NCBI RefSeq assembly: GCF_023370115.1
Contig: NZ_CP097160.1
Span: forward strand, 372,001-436,000
Source of the DNA: Gulosibacter sediminis
GTDB taxonomy: Bacteria; Actinomycetota; Actinomycetes; Actinomycetales; Microbacteriaceae
DNA: 64,000 nt
Direction: 5' to 3'
The position numbers and the translations under genes were made by a program. The number at the start of each line of letters is the position of its first letter. Position 1 is the first letter of the stretch. The notes below the pieces were generated by a model. That model saw nothing but the letters and a program-made list of their open reading frames with translations. It had not been told where the DNA came from and did not search any database. Of the stretch, positions 8,534-16,828 are shown one piece after another.

Positions 8534-10756
8534 GTGCAACACTCCGGACTCTCGGTCGCCTTCGCCACGGGCGCCCGCCCCGTCGGCGCCGAACTCACCG
8601 CCTCAATCGCGCGGCTCATGGCCGAGCTGCGCGAGCTCGGCTCGGCCGCGGTCGACGTCACCGCGGTCGCGAATCCGAGCGCGTTCGCGCGCACGCTCAA
8701 CGACAAGGCGCTCGTCGTCTACGTCGTGCCGGATGCGGCGGGGGAGGCCGAGCACGGCGACCTGCGCGAATTTGTGCGTGCGATCCGCGCCGTCAACGCC
8801 GAGCTGCCGTTGTTTCTCTTCGGCGAGCAGCTCACGGCGCGCCAGCTGCCGACCGAGGTGTTGCGCGAAATCGAGGGCGTCATCAACGCCTACGAGGACA
8901 CCCCCGAGTTTGTCGCGCGCACGCTGCAGCGCGAGGCAAACCGCTACGTCGAGCGGCTCGCGCCGCCGTTCTTCCGCGCGCTCACGAACTACGCGAACGA
9001 TGGCGCGTACTCATGGCACTGCCCGGGACACTCGGGCGGCACCGCGTTCCTCAAGTCGCCGGCCGGCACGCTGTTCCACCAGTTCTTCGGCGAGAACCTG
9101 CTGCGCAGCGACGTCTGCAACGCGGTTGAGGAGCTCGGGCAACTGCTCGACCACACCGGCCCCGTCGCCGAATCCGAGGCCCGCGCCGCCGAGACCTTCG
9201 GCGCCGACCACCTCTACTTCGTGACGAACGGCACCTCGACGTCGAACAAGATCGTCTGGAACTCGGCCGTCGGCCCCGGCGACATCGTGCTCGTCGACCG
9301 CAACTGCCACAAGTCGATCCTCCACGCGATCATGCTCACCGGCGCGATCCCGATCTACCTCATGCCCACGCGCAACCGCGCTGGCATCATCGGCCCGATT
9401 CCGCGCAGCGAGTTCGACCCGGCCGAGATCCACCGCAAGATCGAGGCGCATCCGTTCATCGCCGACAAGACCCGCACCCCGCGCATCCTCACCCTCACCC
9501 AGAGCACCTACGACGGCATCGTCTACAACGCCGCCGAGATCAAGCGCACGCTCGACGGGCACGTCGACGTGCTGCACTTCGACGAGGCATGGCTGCCGCA
9601 CGCGCGCTTCCACGAGCTCTACCGCGGGATGCACGCGGTTGACGATCGCGCCGAGCGCACCGAACGCTCGCTCGTGTACGCGACGCAGTCGACGCACAAG
9701 CTGCTCGCTGGGCTCTCGCAGGCGTCGCAGATTCTCGTGCAGAACGCGGAGTCGGCCGAGCTCGATACGAACATCTTCAACGAGGCGTACCTCATGCACA
9801 CCTCGACGTCGCCGCAGTACGCAATTATCGCGAGCTGCGACATCTCTGCCGAGATGATGCGCGGGGTCGGCGGACACGCGCTCATCGAGGAGGCGATCAC
9901 CGAGGCGATGGAGTTCCGTCGCGCGATCATCCGCATCGCCGACGAGCAGCCGGAGGGCGACTGGTGGTTCGGCGTGTGGGGGCCCGATACGCCGCCGCGC
10001 GAGGGGCTCGCCGAGCGCTCGGAGTGGGAGCTCACGGGCGAGCAGACGTGGCACGGCTTCGACGCGGTCGACGATGGGTTCACGATGCTCGACCCGATCA
10101 AGGTGACGCTGACGACGCCGGGTCTGTCGACCGACGGTGAGTTTGGCGAGAGCGGGATTCCGGGTCTCGTGCTCTCGAAGTACCTCGCCGAGCACGGGGT
10201 CGTCGTCGAGAAGACGGGCCTCTACTCGCTGTTCATTCTCTTCACGATCGGCGTCACGAAGGGGCGCTGGAACACGCTCATCGCCGAGCTGCACCGCTTC
10301 AAGCGGCTCTACGACCGCGACGTCGAGGTGCGCGAGGCGATGCCCGAGTTCGCCGACGAGCATCCGCAATATGCCGAGCTCGGCCTGCGCGAGCTGTGCG
10401 ATCGCCTGCACGCGGCCTACCGCGGCTTCGACATCGCGAACCTCACCACCGACATCTACCTGGATGCGCCGGAGGTCGCGCTGCTGCCCGCCGATGCGTG
10501 GGCCGCGATGACCTCGGGCCGCATCGAGCACGTCGCGATCGACGAGCTCGCCGGACGTGTGACCGCCGTACTGCTGACGCCCTACCCGCCGGGCATTCCG
10601 CTGCTCGTGCCGGGGGAGCGGGTGACCGAGCGCATCGTCGAGTATCTGCGGGTCGAGGCCGAGCTCGCGGCGCGGTTCCCGGGCTTCAACGGCATCACCC
10701 ACGGCCTCGGCACGGCCGCCGACGGCACCCACACCGTCGCCTGCGTCGTCGACTAG
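8534..10756 (+). CDS. Orn/Lys/Arg decarboxylase, large class I
   Basis: 740-residue PLP decarboxylase with the three-part layout of the inducible bacterial enzymes (E. coli CadA, AdiA, SpeC; 711-755 residues): a receiver-like wing domain (1-130), the PLP domain, and a C-terminal domain ending in PYPPGIPLLVPGE. The PLP lysine is Lys389 in ATQSTHKLLAGLSQAS, and WHGF and DPIKVTLTTPG are conserved as in CadA/AdiA. The start is GTG at 8534 after GAAAGGA (8521-8527). Alignment by eye does not separate lysine, ornithine or arginine as substrate. Position behind a permease and aminotransferase suggests an amine catabolic or acid-stress role. Confidence 0.88.
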   Translation: MQHSGLSVAFATGARPVGAELTASIARLMAELRELGSAAVDVTAVANPSAFARTLNDKALVVYVVPDAAGEAEHGDLREFVRAIRAVNAELPLFLFGEQLTARQLPTEVLREIEGVINAYEDTPEFVARTLQREANRYVERLAPPFFRALTNYANDGAYSWHCPGHSGGTAFLKSPAGTLFHQFFGENLLRSDVCNAVEELGQLLDHTGPVAESEARAAETFGADHLYFVTNGTSTSNKIVWNSAVGPGDIVLVDRNCHKSILHAIMLTGAIPIYLMPTRNRAGIIGPIPRSEFDPAEIHRKIEAHPFIADKTRTPRILTLTQSTYDGIVYNAAEIKRTLDGHVDVLHFDEAWLPHARFHELYRGMHAVDDRAERTERSLVYATQSTHKLLAGLSQASQILVQNAESAELDTNIFNEAYLMHTSTSPQYAIIASCDISAEMMRGVGGHALIEEAITEAMEFRRAIIRIADEQPEGDWWFGVWGPDTPPREGLAERSEWELTGEQTWHGFDAVDDGFTMLDPIKVTLTTPGLSTDGEFGESGIPGLVLSKYLAEHGVVVEKTGLYSLFILFTIGVTKGRWNTLIAELHRFKRLYDRDVEVREAMPEFADEHPQYAELGLRELCDRLHAAYRGFDIANLTTDIYLDAPEVALLPADAWAAMTSGRIEHVAIDELAGRVTAVLLTPYPPGIPLLVPGERVTERIVEYLRVEAELAARFPGFNGITHGLGTAADGTHTVACVVD

Positions 10757-10784
10757 GTCGCTCGGCCCGCTTCCGCGCCGCTTA

Positions 10785-10834
10785 GTGTCCCCGACATCCC
10801 ACTTTTTCCGCGAAAAGTGGGACATTGGGGACAC
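10785..10834. terminator. Long interrupted inverted repeat after the decarboxylase operon
   Basis: GTGTCCCC (10785-10792) pairs with GGGGACAC (10827-10834), and CCCACTTTT (10798-10806) pairs with AAAAGTGGG (10812-10820). The two stems are separated by a 5-base mismatched bulge. It begins 28 bp after the decarboxylase stop and could terminate that transcript, although no run of T follows. It may instead be a copy of a dispersed palindromic repeat: a second A/T-cored hairpin lies at 45208. Confidence 0.6.
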
Positions 10835-10878
10835 CCTGCGCCGCGAACGCCCCAACGCAACCCGTGTGCGCAACGACC

Positions 10879-10934
10879 GCACGGGATTCGCTGGGTCACG
10901 CGGGCAGGAATCGCACGGGATGCGCGGGGTCACG
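10879..10934 (+). repeat. 22-bp imperfect direct repeat upstream of the GMC oxidoreductase
   Basis: Units at 10879-10900 and 10913-10934 both read GCACGGGAT-n-CGC-n-GGGTCACG, with two differences and a 34-bp period. They lie in the otherwise empty 357-bp gap (10757-11113) between the decarboxylase and the GMC gene. They could be part of a regulatory region or a structured leader. No known riboswitch consensus was convincingly matched. Confidence 0.5.
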
Positions 10935-11033
10935 TAAGGGCGTAGGCACGCATGACCGCACGCCCGACCGCGACCCCACTTGTCGCCCAGTGCACGGTCC
11001 TTCGCAACGCGCGCAACCACCCGCGCAAAAAAT

Positions 11034-11051
11034 ACTGACTCTTCAGTCAGT
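11034..11051. promoter_or_regulatory. TetR-type operator upstream of the GMC oxidoreductase
   Basis: ACTGACT (11034-11040) and AGTCAGT (11045-11051) form an 18-bp inverted repeat with a 4-base centre. This size and half-site style is typical of TetR-family operators. It lies 63 bp before the GMC gene start, in a local A/T-rich patch (AAAAAATACTGA) suitable for a promoter. No tetR gene lies within this window beside it, so the cognate repressor would be elsewhere. Confidence 0.6.
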
Positions 11052-11113
11052 TTTCGTAGAGTCGCGATTACCGCGTCATCCATGGTGGCTGGCGCAAGCT
11101 CAAGGGAGAGTAC

Positions 11114-12631
11114 ATGTCGCACTACATCGTCGTCGGAGCCGGATCCGCAGGCTCGGTCGTCACTCGCCGTCTCATCGATGCGGGCCACCAGGTGACGCTG
11201 CTCGAAGCAGGCGGATCCGACGTGAACCCCGCGATCCAAGACGTCGGCCGCCTCGGCGAGCTCTGGCTCAGCAAGGACGACTGGGGCTACTTCACGACCC
11301 CGCAGGCGGGCGCGGCCGACCGCAAGCTGCACTGGCCGCGCGGCAAGGTGCTCGGCGGCTCGCACTCGCTCAACGCCACCATCTGGGTGCGCGGCGCGCA
11401 CGGCGACTACGACCGCTGGGAGCGCGAGGGTGCCGAGGGCTGGAGCTGGGTCGACGTCGCGCCCGTCTTCAAGCGCATCGAGAAGACCACCGTCGGCGAC
11501 GACGAGCTGCGCGGCCGCGACGGACTGCTCGACGTCACGGTCGACGGCTACCAGCACAACCCGGTCTTCGAGTCGATGCACGAGGCGGCCGTCGCGGCCG
11601 GCGTGCCGGCGAACCCCGACTACAACGGCGAATCGATCGAGGGCGTCGGCTGGGAGCAGCTAACGGTGCGCGACGGCGGGCGCTTCAGCTCCTACCGCGC
11701 CTACGTCGACCCGATCAAAGCCCACGAGAACCTCACGATCCGCACCGGCGTGTGGGTAACGAAGCTGCTGCTCGACGGCGGCCGCGTCACCGGCATCGAG
11801 GCCGAGATCGACGGCGCGACCGAGCAGCTCACCGCGGACGAGGTCATCCTCTCGGCCGGCGCGCTCGACACCCCGCGCATCCTGCTGCTCAGCGGCATCG
11901 GCCCGCGCGACCACCTCACCGAGGTCGGCATCGACGTGCAGCACGAACTGCCGGGCGTCGGCGAGAACCTGCACGACCACGTGCTCGCGCCGGTCATCGC
12001 GCAGACCACGACCCGCGACATCCCCGAGCGCGACGTCAACGAGCCGGTCTCGCAGATGCACCACTTCACGACCTTCCGCGAGGGCGAGGACGTGCCCGAC
12101 ACCCAGCCGATCTACTTCGACGTGCCGATGGTGAGCGAGTTCCAGGAGCCGATCCCGAACGCGATCACCCTCCACGCCGGCCTCGTGCGCCCGACCTCGC
12201 GCGGCACGTTCCGCCTCGCGTCGAACGACCCGCACGACGTCGCGCTGCTCGACCCGCAGATCCTCTCGACCGACGAAGACATCACGAGCCTCGTCAACTC
12301 GGTCAAGCAGTGCCGCGAGATCGCGGCGCAGGCCCCGCTCGCCGAGGGCTGGGGCGCCGTCGAGGTCTACCCCGGCCCCGAGGTGCAGACCGACGAAGAG
12401 ATCGCGGCCTACGCCCGCAAGAACTGCGTCACCTACCACCACCAGGTCGGCACCTGCCGCATGGGCAGCGACGACCTCGCCGTCGTCGACCCGACCAGCC
12501 TCAAGGTGCGCGGCCTCGAGGGCGTGCGCGTCATCGACGCCTCGGTCATGCCCTCGGTCACGAGCGGCAACACGAACGCGCCGTCGGTCATGATCGGCGA
12601 GCGCGGCGCCGACTTCATCCTCGGCAACTAG
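11114..12631 (+). CDS. GMC-family FAD oxidoreductase (choline/alcohol dehydrogenase-like)
   Basis: 505-residue flavoprotein. The N-terminal dinucleotide fold is YIVVGAGSAGSVVTRRL. The GMC signature 1 is HWPRGKVLGGSHSLNATIW (about residues 77-95). The C-terminal catalytic region has the active-site histidine in YHHQVGTCRMG and the asparagine in SGNTNAPSVMI. The start follows AAGGGAGAG. Family members oxidise primary alcohols such as choline to aldehydes. The next genes on this strand include a sarcosine-oxidase-like enzyme, so part of a choline or N-methyl amine route is possible, but the alcohol is not proven. It is likely controlled by the inverted repeat at 11034 and is separated from the next gene by a terminator (12653). 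Confidence 0.85.
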   Translation: MSHYIVVGAGSAGSVVTRRLIDAGHQVTLLEAGGSDVNPAIQDVGRLGELWLSKDDWGYFTTPQAGAADRKLHWPRGKVLGGSHSLNATIWVRGAHGDYDRWEREGAEGWSWVDVAPVFKRIEKTTVGDDELRGRDGLLDVTVDGYQHNPVFESMHEAAVAAGVPANPDYNGESIEGVGWEQLTVRDGGRFSSYRAYVDPIKAHENLTIRTGVWVTKLLLDGGRVTGIEAEIDGATEQLTADEVILSAGALDTPRILLLSGIGPRDHLTEVGIDVQHELPGVGENLHDHVLAPVIAQTTTRDIPERDVNEPVSQMHHFTTFREGEDVPDTQPIYFDVPMVSEFQEPIPNAITLHAGLVRPTSRGTFRLASNDPHDVALLDPQILSTDEDITSLVNSVKQCREIAAQAPLAEGWGAVEVYPGPEVQTDEEIAAYARKNCVTYHHQVGTCRMGSDDLAVVDPTSLKVRGLEGVRVIDASVMPSVTSGNTNAPSVMIGERGADFILGN

Positions 12632-12652
12632 CGCCGCAACCCACCAAGCCGA

Positions 12653-12690
12653 CCCGCCGCATCCACCCCGAAGAGGGCGGATGCGGCGGG
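12653..12690 (+). terminator. Intrinsic terminator-like hairpin after the GMC gene
   Basis: CCCGCCGCATCC (12653-12664) pairs perfectly with GGATGCGGCGGG (12679-12690), a 12-bp stem with a 14-base loop, 21 bp after the GMC stop. Only a short T run follows (GTTTCC), as is usual in high-GC actinobacteria. It separates the GMC transcript from the OCD-sarcosine oxidase-permease operon. Confidence 0.7.
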
Positions 12691-12820
12691 CCCGCCGCGT
12701 TTCCGACACCCGCCGTGTAACCTCCCGCACACCCCGATGCGGGATGACTCGGACGGCCCAACGCTTGCCCCCGAGTGCACAGCAACCCGAAAACTGGCCG
12801 ATCACGCCGCGACCCGGCCT

Positions 12821-12832
12821 AGCGTTAACGCT
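12821..12832. promoter_or_regulatory. Perfect 12-bp palindrome upstream of the OCD-like gene
   Basis: AGCGTTAACGCT is a perfect palindrome with an unusual TTAA centre for this GC content, 64 bp before the start at 12897. A small hairpin (CCCGCA/TGCGGG, 12724-12743) lies further upstream. Its position fits an operator for the following three-gene operon; the binding protein is unknown. Confidence 0.4.
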
Positions 12833-12896
12833 CAACGGCAGCGAGGCCGTCCGCCCACAACGCGGAATCCCTCGACGCAACTTTGAAGGACTGACC

Positions 12897-14030
12897 ATGA
12901 GCGGCAACGGAGCCCGCATCGACTTTCTCTACCTGAACGAACCCGACATGATCGCGGCCGGCGTCACCGAGATGCCCCAGTGCGTCGACGTCATGGAGGA
13001 GACCCTGCAGCTCGCGGGCCGCGGCGACTACCGGATGGCCGGGACCGAGGGCAACTCGCACGGCGCGATGGTGACGTTCCCGGCGCATCCCGAACATGAA
13101 GGCATGCCCGCCGACGGCCCGCACCGCCGCTTCATGGCGATGCCGGCGTACCTCGGCGGCAGCTTCCGCATGTCGGGCTGTAAGTTCTACGGCTCGAACC
13201 TCGCGAACCGCGAGCACGGCCTGCCCCGTTCGATCCTCATGTTCACGCTCTCGGACGCCGACACCGGCGCCCCCGTCGCCTACATGTCGGCGAACCTGCT
13301 CAGCGCCTACCGCACCGGCGCGGTGCCGGGCGTCGGCGCGCGCCACCTCGCGATCCAGGATGCGCGCACGGTCGGCATCGTCGCCCCCGGCGTCATGAAC
13401 CAGACCTCGCTCGAGGCGTTCGTCGCCGTGCGCCCGAGCATCACGACGGTCAAGGTGAAGGGCCGCAGCGCCGGCAGCACGCAGGCATTCGTCGACTGGG
13501 CGCGCACGACGTTCCCGCAGCTCGACGTGCAGACGGTCGCCACGGTCGAGGAGGCGGTGCGCGACAGCGACATCGTCTCGATCGCGCCGACGACGCCCGC
13601 CGGCAGCGAGAACTACTTGCGCCTCGAGCGCGAGTGGCTCAAGCCCGGCGCGTTCGTGTCGCTGCCCGCCGACATCATGATCGACGAGGCCCTCGTCGAC
13701 GGCGCCCGCCACTTCGCCGACCACCGCGGCCTCTACGAGGAGTGGCAGCGCGAACTGCCCACCCCCGGGCACGAGTATGTCGGCCTGCTCGGCATGTATC
13801 TGCTCGACCGCGTCGCCGCCGGCACGCTCGCGTCCGAGCGCTTCGAGAACCTCCCGGATGTGCTTAACGGCACCGCGGAAGGGCGCCGGAACGACGACGA
13901 GATCATTCTCTTCTCGGTCGGCGGCATGCCGATCGAAGACGTCGCGTGGGGCACCGCGGTCTACCGCAACGCCGTCGAGCGCGGCATCGGTACCTCGCTC
14001 AACCTCTGGGATGCGCCGGCGCGCGCGTAG
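12897..14030 (+). CDS. Ornithine cyclodeaminase / mu-crystallin family protein
   Basis: 377-residue NAD(P)-binding protein of the OCD/mu-crystallin/ketimine reductase superfamily. Seen are the substrate-side KFYGSN and AYRTGAVPGVGARHLA segments, a Rossmann stretch (ARTVGIVAPGVMNQTSLEAF, lacking the usual GxGxxG glycine spacing) and DIVSIAPTTPAGSENYL. The ATG at 12897 is chosen because GAAGGA lies 7 bases upstream; a longer open frame upstream has no such site. The altered dinucleotide loop suggests it may not be a true cyclodeaminase. Similar proteins are often annotated as accessory subunits of amine oxidases. It is followed after 15 bp by a flavin amine oxidase, with which it probably works. 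Confidence 0.8.
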   Translation: MSGNGARIDFLYLNEPDMIAAGVTEMPQCVDVMEETLQLAGRGDYRMAGTEGNSHGAMVTFPAHPEHEGMPADGPHRRFMAMPAYLGGSFRMSGCKFYGSNLANREHGLPRSILMFTLSDADTGAPVAYMSANLLSAYRTGAVPGVGARHLAIQDARTVGIVAPGVMNQTSLEAFVAVRPSITTVKVKGRSAGSTQAFVDWARTTFPQLDVQTVATVEEAVRDSDIVSIAPTTPAGSENYLRLEREWLKPGAFVSLPADIMIDEALVDGARHFADHRGLYEEWQRELPTPGHEYVGLLGMYLLDRVAAGTLASERFENLPDVLNGTAEGRRNDDEIILFSVGGMPIEDVAWGTAVYRNAVERGIGTSLNLWDAPARA

Positions 14031-14045
14031 ATAAGGAACAGCAAG

Positions 14046-15221
14046 ATGGCACAGCACAAGCCCACCATCGTCGTCATCGGCCTCGGCTCGGTCGGGTCGA
14101 TGACCGCCTGGCAGCTCGCGAAGCGCCAGGAGGCGAACGTCATCGGCCTCGAACAGTACGGCCGCGTGCACTCGCACGGCTCGTACGCGGGGGAGTCGCG
14201 CGTGTTCCGCGCCGCCTACCACGAGGGCGGCCTCTACGTGCCGCTCCTGCTCGAGTCGCGCGAGCTCTGGCGCGAGCTGCAGGTCGAGTCGGGACGCGAG
14301 GTCTACCTCGAGGCCGGCACGCTCTCGATCGCGCAGGAGTCGCAGCCCGAGTTTCAGACCACGCTCGAGTGCGTGCGCGACTACGACCTGCCGCACCGGA
14401 TCTTCAGCACCGAGGAACTGCGCAAGGCCTACCCGCAGCACAAGATCTACGACGGCGACGTCGCCGTGCTCGACGAATACGGCGGCGGGCTCCGCCCCGA
14501 GGTCGCGATCATGTCGGCCCTCGAACTCGCCGAGAACGCGGGCGCCGACCTCCGCTTCAACACCGAGGTGCTCGGCCTCGACGAGCAGCCCGGCGGCGTC
14601 GCGGTGCGCACCTCGCAGGGCACGATCCTCGCCGACAAGGTGATCGTCGCGAGCGGCTCGTGGACGAAGCGCGTGCTGCCTGAACTCGACGAGCTGCTGC
14701 GCCTGCTGCCGCTCGGCCTCACCTGGTTCATGGTGAAGGACCCGTCGCAGTTCACGCCCGACAAGTTCCCGACGTTCCTGCGTGACCACGGCACCACGCA
14801 CTTCTTCGGCGTGCCGGCGCTCGACGGCTACAGCATCAAGGCCTCGGGCAACCCCGTGTGGCCGGTCGAGCGCGACGTCGCCGACGTACCCACCGAGTAC
14901 ACGCCCGACCAGCTCAACCTGCTCGGCCAGCGCGCCGCCGAGCTGCTCAACGGCATCAACCCCGAGCCGGTGCGCGCGAGCGTGCACCACTGCGCCTACA
15001 CGCCGAACCGGCTGCCGGTGCTCGACCTCAACCCGAGCGAGCGCATCATCGTCGCCGCCGGCCTCTCGGGTCACGGCTTCAAGTTCGCGACGGCGTTCGG
15101 CGCCGCCGCGACCGAGCTCGCGCTCGAGGGCGAGGCACGCTTCGGCAACGAGCAGTTCACCCTCGCCGCCCACTTCGACTACCTCGCCGAGCACGGCGCC
15201 TACTCGGGCACCGGGCACTAA
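14046..15221 (+). CDS. Monomeric sarcosine oxidase / N-methyl-amino acid oxidase family (SolA-like)
   Basis: 391-residue flavin amine oxidase. The FAD fold is IVVIGLGSVGSMTAWQLAKR. A cysteine in VHHCAYTPNR (Cys316) is in the place where monomeric sarcosine oxidase binds FAD covalently. Lys265 (YSIKASG) aligns with the oxygen-activating lysine of the Bacillus enzyme, and SGHGFKFAT near residue 340 is the conserved C-terminal FAD loop. These enzymes oxidise N-methyl or secondary amines, releasing formaldehyde and H2O2. It follows the OCD-like gene by 15 bp with AAGGAA as ribosome binding site and precedes an APC permease. Sarcosine, N-methyltryptophan or another secondary amine are all possible. 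Confidence 0.88.
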   Translation: MAQHKPTIVVIGLGSVGSMTAWQLAKRQEANVIGLEQYGRVHSHGSYAGESRVFRAAYHEGGLYVPLLLESRELWRELQVESGREVYLEAGTLSIAQESQPEFQTTLECVRDYDLPHRIFSTEELRKAYPQHKIYDGDVAVLDEYGGGLRPEVAIMSALELAENAGADLRFNTEVLGLDEQPGGVAVRTSQGTILADKVIVASGSWTKRVLPELDELLRLLPLGLTWFMVKDPSQFTPDKFPTFLRDHGTTHFFGVPALDGYSIKASGNPVWPVERDVADVPTEYTPDQLNLLGQRAAELLNGINPEPVRASVHHCAYTPNRLPVLDLNPSERIIVAAGLSGHGFKFATAFGAAATELALEGEARFGNEQFTLAAHFDYLAEHGAYSGTGH

Positions 15222-15257
15222 CCCCTCCCCAGATCGAATCCAAGAGAAAGCACTCCG

Positions 15258-16727
15258 ATGACAACGTCGTCACCTCTGCCGCAGCGCCGCCTTGGCGTGC
15301 TTGCGATTGCCTTCATGATCATCGCCGCTTCGGCACCCCTCACCGCGATCGCGGGCGGGGCGCCGACCGGCTTCGCCGTCAGCGGGCTCACGGGCGTGCC
15401 CGCGAGCTACATCGTGCTCGCCGCCGTGTTCGCGGTGTTCGCCTTCGGCTACGCCGCCATGGCCCGCCACATCGAGAATGCCGGCGCGTTCTACGCCTAC
15501 GTCGCCCGCGGCCTCGGCCGCCCCATGGGCGTTGGCACCGCGGTCTCGGCCGTCGTCGCCTACGCCTGCATGCAGATCGGCATCTTCGCGATGTTCGGCT
15601 TCAGCATCGCCGACTGGCTCTCGAGCCGCTTCGGCGTCACCACCCAGTGGTGGCTCTGGGTGCTCATCGGCATCGTCGTCGTGGGTGCCCTCGGCCTGTT
15701 TCGCGTCGACTTCTCGGCAAAGGTTATCGGCGTGCTCGTCGCGCTCGAGTTCCTCGTCGTGCTCGTCTTCGACATCATCGCGATCACGGTCGCGCCCGAG
15801 GGGTACAGCCTCGAGCCGGTCAACCCCGCCTCGCTGTTCACCCCGGGCGTCGGCGTGCTGCTCGCCTTCGGCGTCGCGGCGTTCATGGGCTTCGAGTCGG
15901 CCGCCATCTACGCGAACGAGGCGAAGGACCCGCGCCGCACGATCGCCCGCGCGACCTTCCTCGCCGTCATCGTCATCGGCGTCTTCTATGCCATCTCGGC
16001 GTGGTCGCTCACCGTCGCCTACGGCCAGTCGAACATCGTCGAGCAGTCGGGCGAACTCGGCCCCGGCCTGCTCTTCGCGTTCCTCGGGGAGCACGCCGCG
16101 AGCATCCTCGTCGACTTCGCGAATGTCCTCTTTATCACCAGCCTGTTCGCGGCGCTCATGTCGTTCCACAACGCCGTCTCGCGCTACTTCTCGGAGCTCG
16201 GCCGCGAGGAGGTGCTGCCGAAGGCCTTCGGCCGCCTCAACCGCGCGGGCTCGCCCGTCGTCGGCTCGCTCACGCAGAGCCTCCTCGCCCTACTCGCGAC
16301 GATCGGTTTCATCATCGCCGACACCGGCGACCCGCTGTTCCCCGTGCTCACGATGTTCACGTGGCTCACGAACACCGGTGCGTTCGGCCTTGTACTGCTC
16401 ATGGTGCTCGTCGCCATCGCGGTCATCGCCTTCTTCCGACGGGATGCTCGGGGCGTCGGCGTCTGGTCGCGGCTCATCGCGCCCGCGATTTCGGGCCTCG
16501 CGCTTGCGGTCGTGTTCGTGCTCGTGCTCATGAACTTCGACCTCATGCTCGGCCAGGAAGAGTCGAATGCGACCACGTTCATCCTGCCCGCGCTGATCAT
16601 CGTGCCCGGCATCGCCGGCGTGCTCTACACGCTCTGGCTGCGCCGCGCGCGGCCCGAGCGGTATGCGCTCATCGGCGCCGAGATGACGCCGAAGACCGAG
16701 GTCGTCGGGGTCGACGAGCTCGGCTAG
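15258..16727 (+). CDS. APC-superfamily amino acid permease
   Basis: 489-residue inner-membrane transporter with about 12 helices. The N-terminal helix has the family pattern IIAASAPLTAIAGGAPTGFA. FGVAAFMGFESAAIYANEAKDP (residues about 200-221) is the helix 6 unwound region and loop seen in eukaryotic-like and yeast-type APC proteins. It is the last gene of the OCD-sarcosine oxidase operon (36-bp gap) and ends at a strong hairpin terminator (16742). It probably imports the amine oxidised by the upstream flavoenzyme. It differs in sequence from the permease at 1194. Confidence 0.85.
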   Translation: MTTSSPLPQRRLGVLAIAFMIIAASAPLTAIAGGAPTGFAVSGLTGVPASYIVLAAVFAVFAFGYAAMARHIENAGAFYAYVARGLGRPMGVGTAVSAVVAYACMQIGIFAMFGFSIADWLSSRFGVTTQWWLWVLIGIVVVGALGLFRVDFSAKVIGVLVALEFLVVLVFDIIAITVAPEGYSLEPVNPASLFTPGVGVLLAFGVAAFMGFESAAIYANEAKDPRRTIARATFLAVIVIGVFYAISAWSLTVAYGQSNIVEQSGELGPGLLFAFLGEHAASILVDFANVLFITSLFAALMSFHNAVSRYFSELGREEVLPKAFGRLNRAGSPVVGSLTQSLLALLATIGFIIADTGDPLFPVLTMFTWLTNTGAFGLVLLMVLVAIAVIAFFRRDARGVGVWSRLIAPAISGLALAVVFVLVLMNFDLMLGQEESNATTFILPALIIVPGIAGVLYTLWLRRARPERYALIGAEMTPKTEVVGVDELG

Positions 16728-16741
16728 CCGCACGGTCGCGG

Positions 16742-16784
16742 ACGGGCCGGCGCGCATCCTGGGAATGGAAGCGCGCCGGCCCGT
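16742..16784 (+). terminator. Strong hairpin terminator
   Basis: ACGGGCCGGCGCGC (16742-16755) pairs perfectly with GCGCGCCGGCCCGT (16771-16784), a 14-bp GC-only-plus-ends stem with a 15-base loop, followed by GTTCAATT. It lies 14 bp after the permease stop and ends the amine-oxidase operon. The A/T-rich stretch after it (16785-16828) holds the promoter region of the LLM flavoprotein gene. Confidence 0.8.
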
Positions 16785-16828
16785 GTTCAATTAAGCTGAA
16801 TGACTTTTCAAGCAAATTGGAGTGAGCG

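Noticed and set aside
10860-10940. Guanidine-type riboswitch (ACGGG elements) upstream of the GMC gene
   Set aside because: The ACGGG strings occur in a direct repeat, but the required paired stems and other conserved segments are not seen.
9011-11581. 856-codon minus-strand open frame across the decarboxylase and GMC genes
   Set aside because: It spans two well-supported plus-strand genes and the intergenic hairpin, and has no domain signal; a high-GC artefact.
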